DNA of 64,000 bases from Siphonodentalium dalli (lineage: Eukaryota; Mollusca; Scaphopoda; Gadilida; Siphonodentaliidae). The notes beneath the pieces are model-generated. The model had not been told where the DNA came from. It worked only from the letters and a program-made list of their open reading frames with translations, and ran no database searches. Both the position numbers and the translations under genes were made by a program. The DNA lies in contig CP136066.1 in the NCBI GenBank assembly GCA_032622095.1, forward strand, positions 172,795,164 to 172,859,163. Reading direction: 5' to 3'. Below, in pieces: positions 62,716 through 64,000 of this stretch. How positions within the stretch are numbered: the first letter of the stretch is position 1; every line of letters begins with the position of its first letter.

Positions 62716-64000
62716 GTGCCCATTTATAGTGACGTCCCTGTGTTGGGGACTTCATCAGAAACACCATGAAGAGAATTTGAAACGGAAACCTCAGCATTCC
62801 TGGCGATGCCGATAAGGTCTCTTATGATTTACCGCCGAGTGTTTGCTTTGCACGCATATTATATGGCATTAGTCTGGGCAAGGCATTAGTGGCAGAACTA
62901 AATCGTGCTACTTCACCCTAAAGAGGAATAAATAAGTCCTATTCATCAACGCGTATCTATCGAGATACTAATATTATGTTTGTCTTATGCAGCGTATCTT
63001 GACCAAGACGAATGAGTTTTGGAAATAAGTGCGATAATGGCGGAACCCTTAATGGCGAATAAACATCGACGTTTCTGCTTGGTCATTTGTGGTAAATTCG
63101 TGACGCACAATTGAGAATATTCACCACAGTGCATATTTTCGATGTGGTGTTCTCCCCCTGAATATTGAGACTGGGAGGTACATTAAGGAAGATTCCGTTA
63201 AGAGATATTGTTCTGTGTGTGATTGTATAGCAAGTTGAAGAAGAGACACACTTTCTCCTTAACTGTCAAGCGTATAACACCTGCGATCAAAACTGATGTC
63301 GCTTCGGTGAGCGTGAACAAATTCTCATTTTGAGATAAATTTTGACGGGGTCCCTAAATGGTGCATGGCGCACACATTACGTACACGCAGTGTCCAGTCT
63401 ATAGTGCACACGATTGGAACACAATCGAAGTACAGCGTAGCTTGCCTTGGCACTGTGTATCGAACGTGCTTAATTTCCGTGGCTCTAGTTCGATCCGGTT
63501 CCCAATCCGATAACGAAGCATTGGATTGAACTTTGAAATATTTGAAAGTGGGTAATACACGCATATTGATGAGGTAAAACCCATTAAATTCCCCGCTGTG
63601 AGCATGGAACCCTTCTGCGTTACACTACATTGCATGCTCCGGGGGATTAAAACGGTATAATCTGATGGTATTTGCGTGTCCATGATATGCAGCTATACAG
63701 AAGCAGCATTTATACAGAAGCAGCATTCTCAATACTTCTCAATAATGATAGCTTTAGTATTGATATAATGACTATGTTTTCTCGTATGCGGAGACTGGGA
63801 ATTGAGTGTGATATAAAAGACAGTGATGTGACTCTGATAAACCATTTACGGAACCAATCATCGCCTCGTCTCAACTGACAGCCAGACTCTGAATGACAGT
63901 GCTTAGAGAACTTAAGAACTATGTAGTAAATTCGTCTCAAGTACATTACTATAATTACATCCATATGATTTCTTCGGTATATATGAATGTCGTGTTTGGT
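62716..64000. other. Right-edge stretch, no exon seen
   Basis: GTGAGCGTGAACAAATTCTC at about 63308 is the inverted form of the repeat at 32693. Frames up to 94 codons show no domain. The TRIM gene's remaining exons are not recognised here. Confidence 0.4.

Overview
This window is AT-rich, intron-rich animal DNA. Its one recognisable gene is a conserved metazoan TRIM9/TRIM67-type E3 ubiquitin ligase on the + strand. The dispersed repeats, including a CCGTCCGT/GTTTCCGG dimer of a kind I associate with mollusc genomes and many TTAA-flanked MITEs, suggest a marine lophotrochozoan, most likely a mollusc. That placement is inference. Nothing looks bacterial or viral, and there is no CRISPR array, rRNA or convincing tRNA.

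Gene layout: a CCAAT-box-like sequence (about 12035) precedes the first coding exon (12183-13049; RING with a long insert, B-box 1, B-box 2). Intron 1 is about 28.9 kb. Exon 2 (41932-42027, 96 bp) and exon 3 (45726-45959, 234 bp) encode the coiled coil. All three exons join in phase 0, and 96 + 234 bp is the classic TRIM coiled-coil exon pair. The COS, FN3 and SPRY exons expected for TRIM9 were not found in the last 18 kb, so the gene probably continues past the right edge.

Everything else is intergenic or intronic and is heavily loaded with small inverted-repeat elements. The most striking is a 69-bp near-perfect hairpin (33-bp arms, 3-nt loop, one conserved mismatch). It occurs about 17 times complete and twice as halves, inside eleven elements that have at least four different kinds of termini. 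Several of those termini are piggyBac-like (TTAA, then CCCTTT). Other families are a Tc1/mariner-like fold-back (TA, CAGTAATGC; three copies), a TTAA CCCTTTCTATACT family (four copies), a GGCCCACTTAATTTTCGA family, a GGGGTACTGTACAC family, a 0.5-kb element with about 140-bp inverted ends (2838-3366) and a 1-kb palindrome (4221-5180).

Tandem and segmental repeats include a 28-bp minisatellite (16444-16676), an alternating array of about 145/290 bp (29380-30930), a 274-bp duplication that looks perfect (59016-59563), a 185-bp duplication with a filled and an empty hairpin-insertion site (61585-61901), and a pair of diverged copies of about 0.5 kb (51113-52290). A 41-bp dimer is dispersed at six places. 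One possible antisense exon (39905-40083) lies in intron 1 and is unproven.
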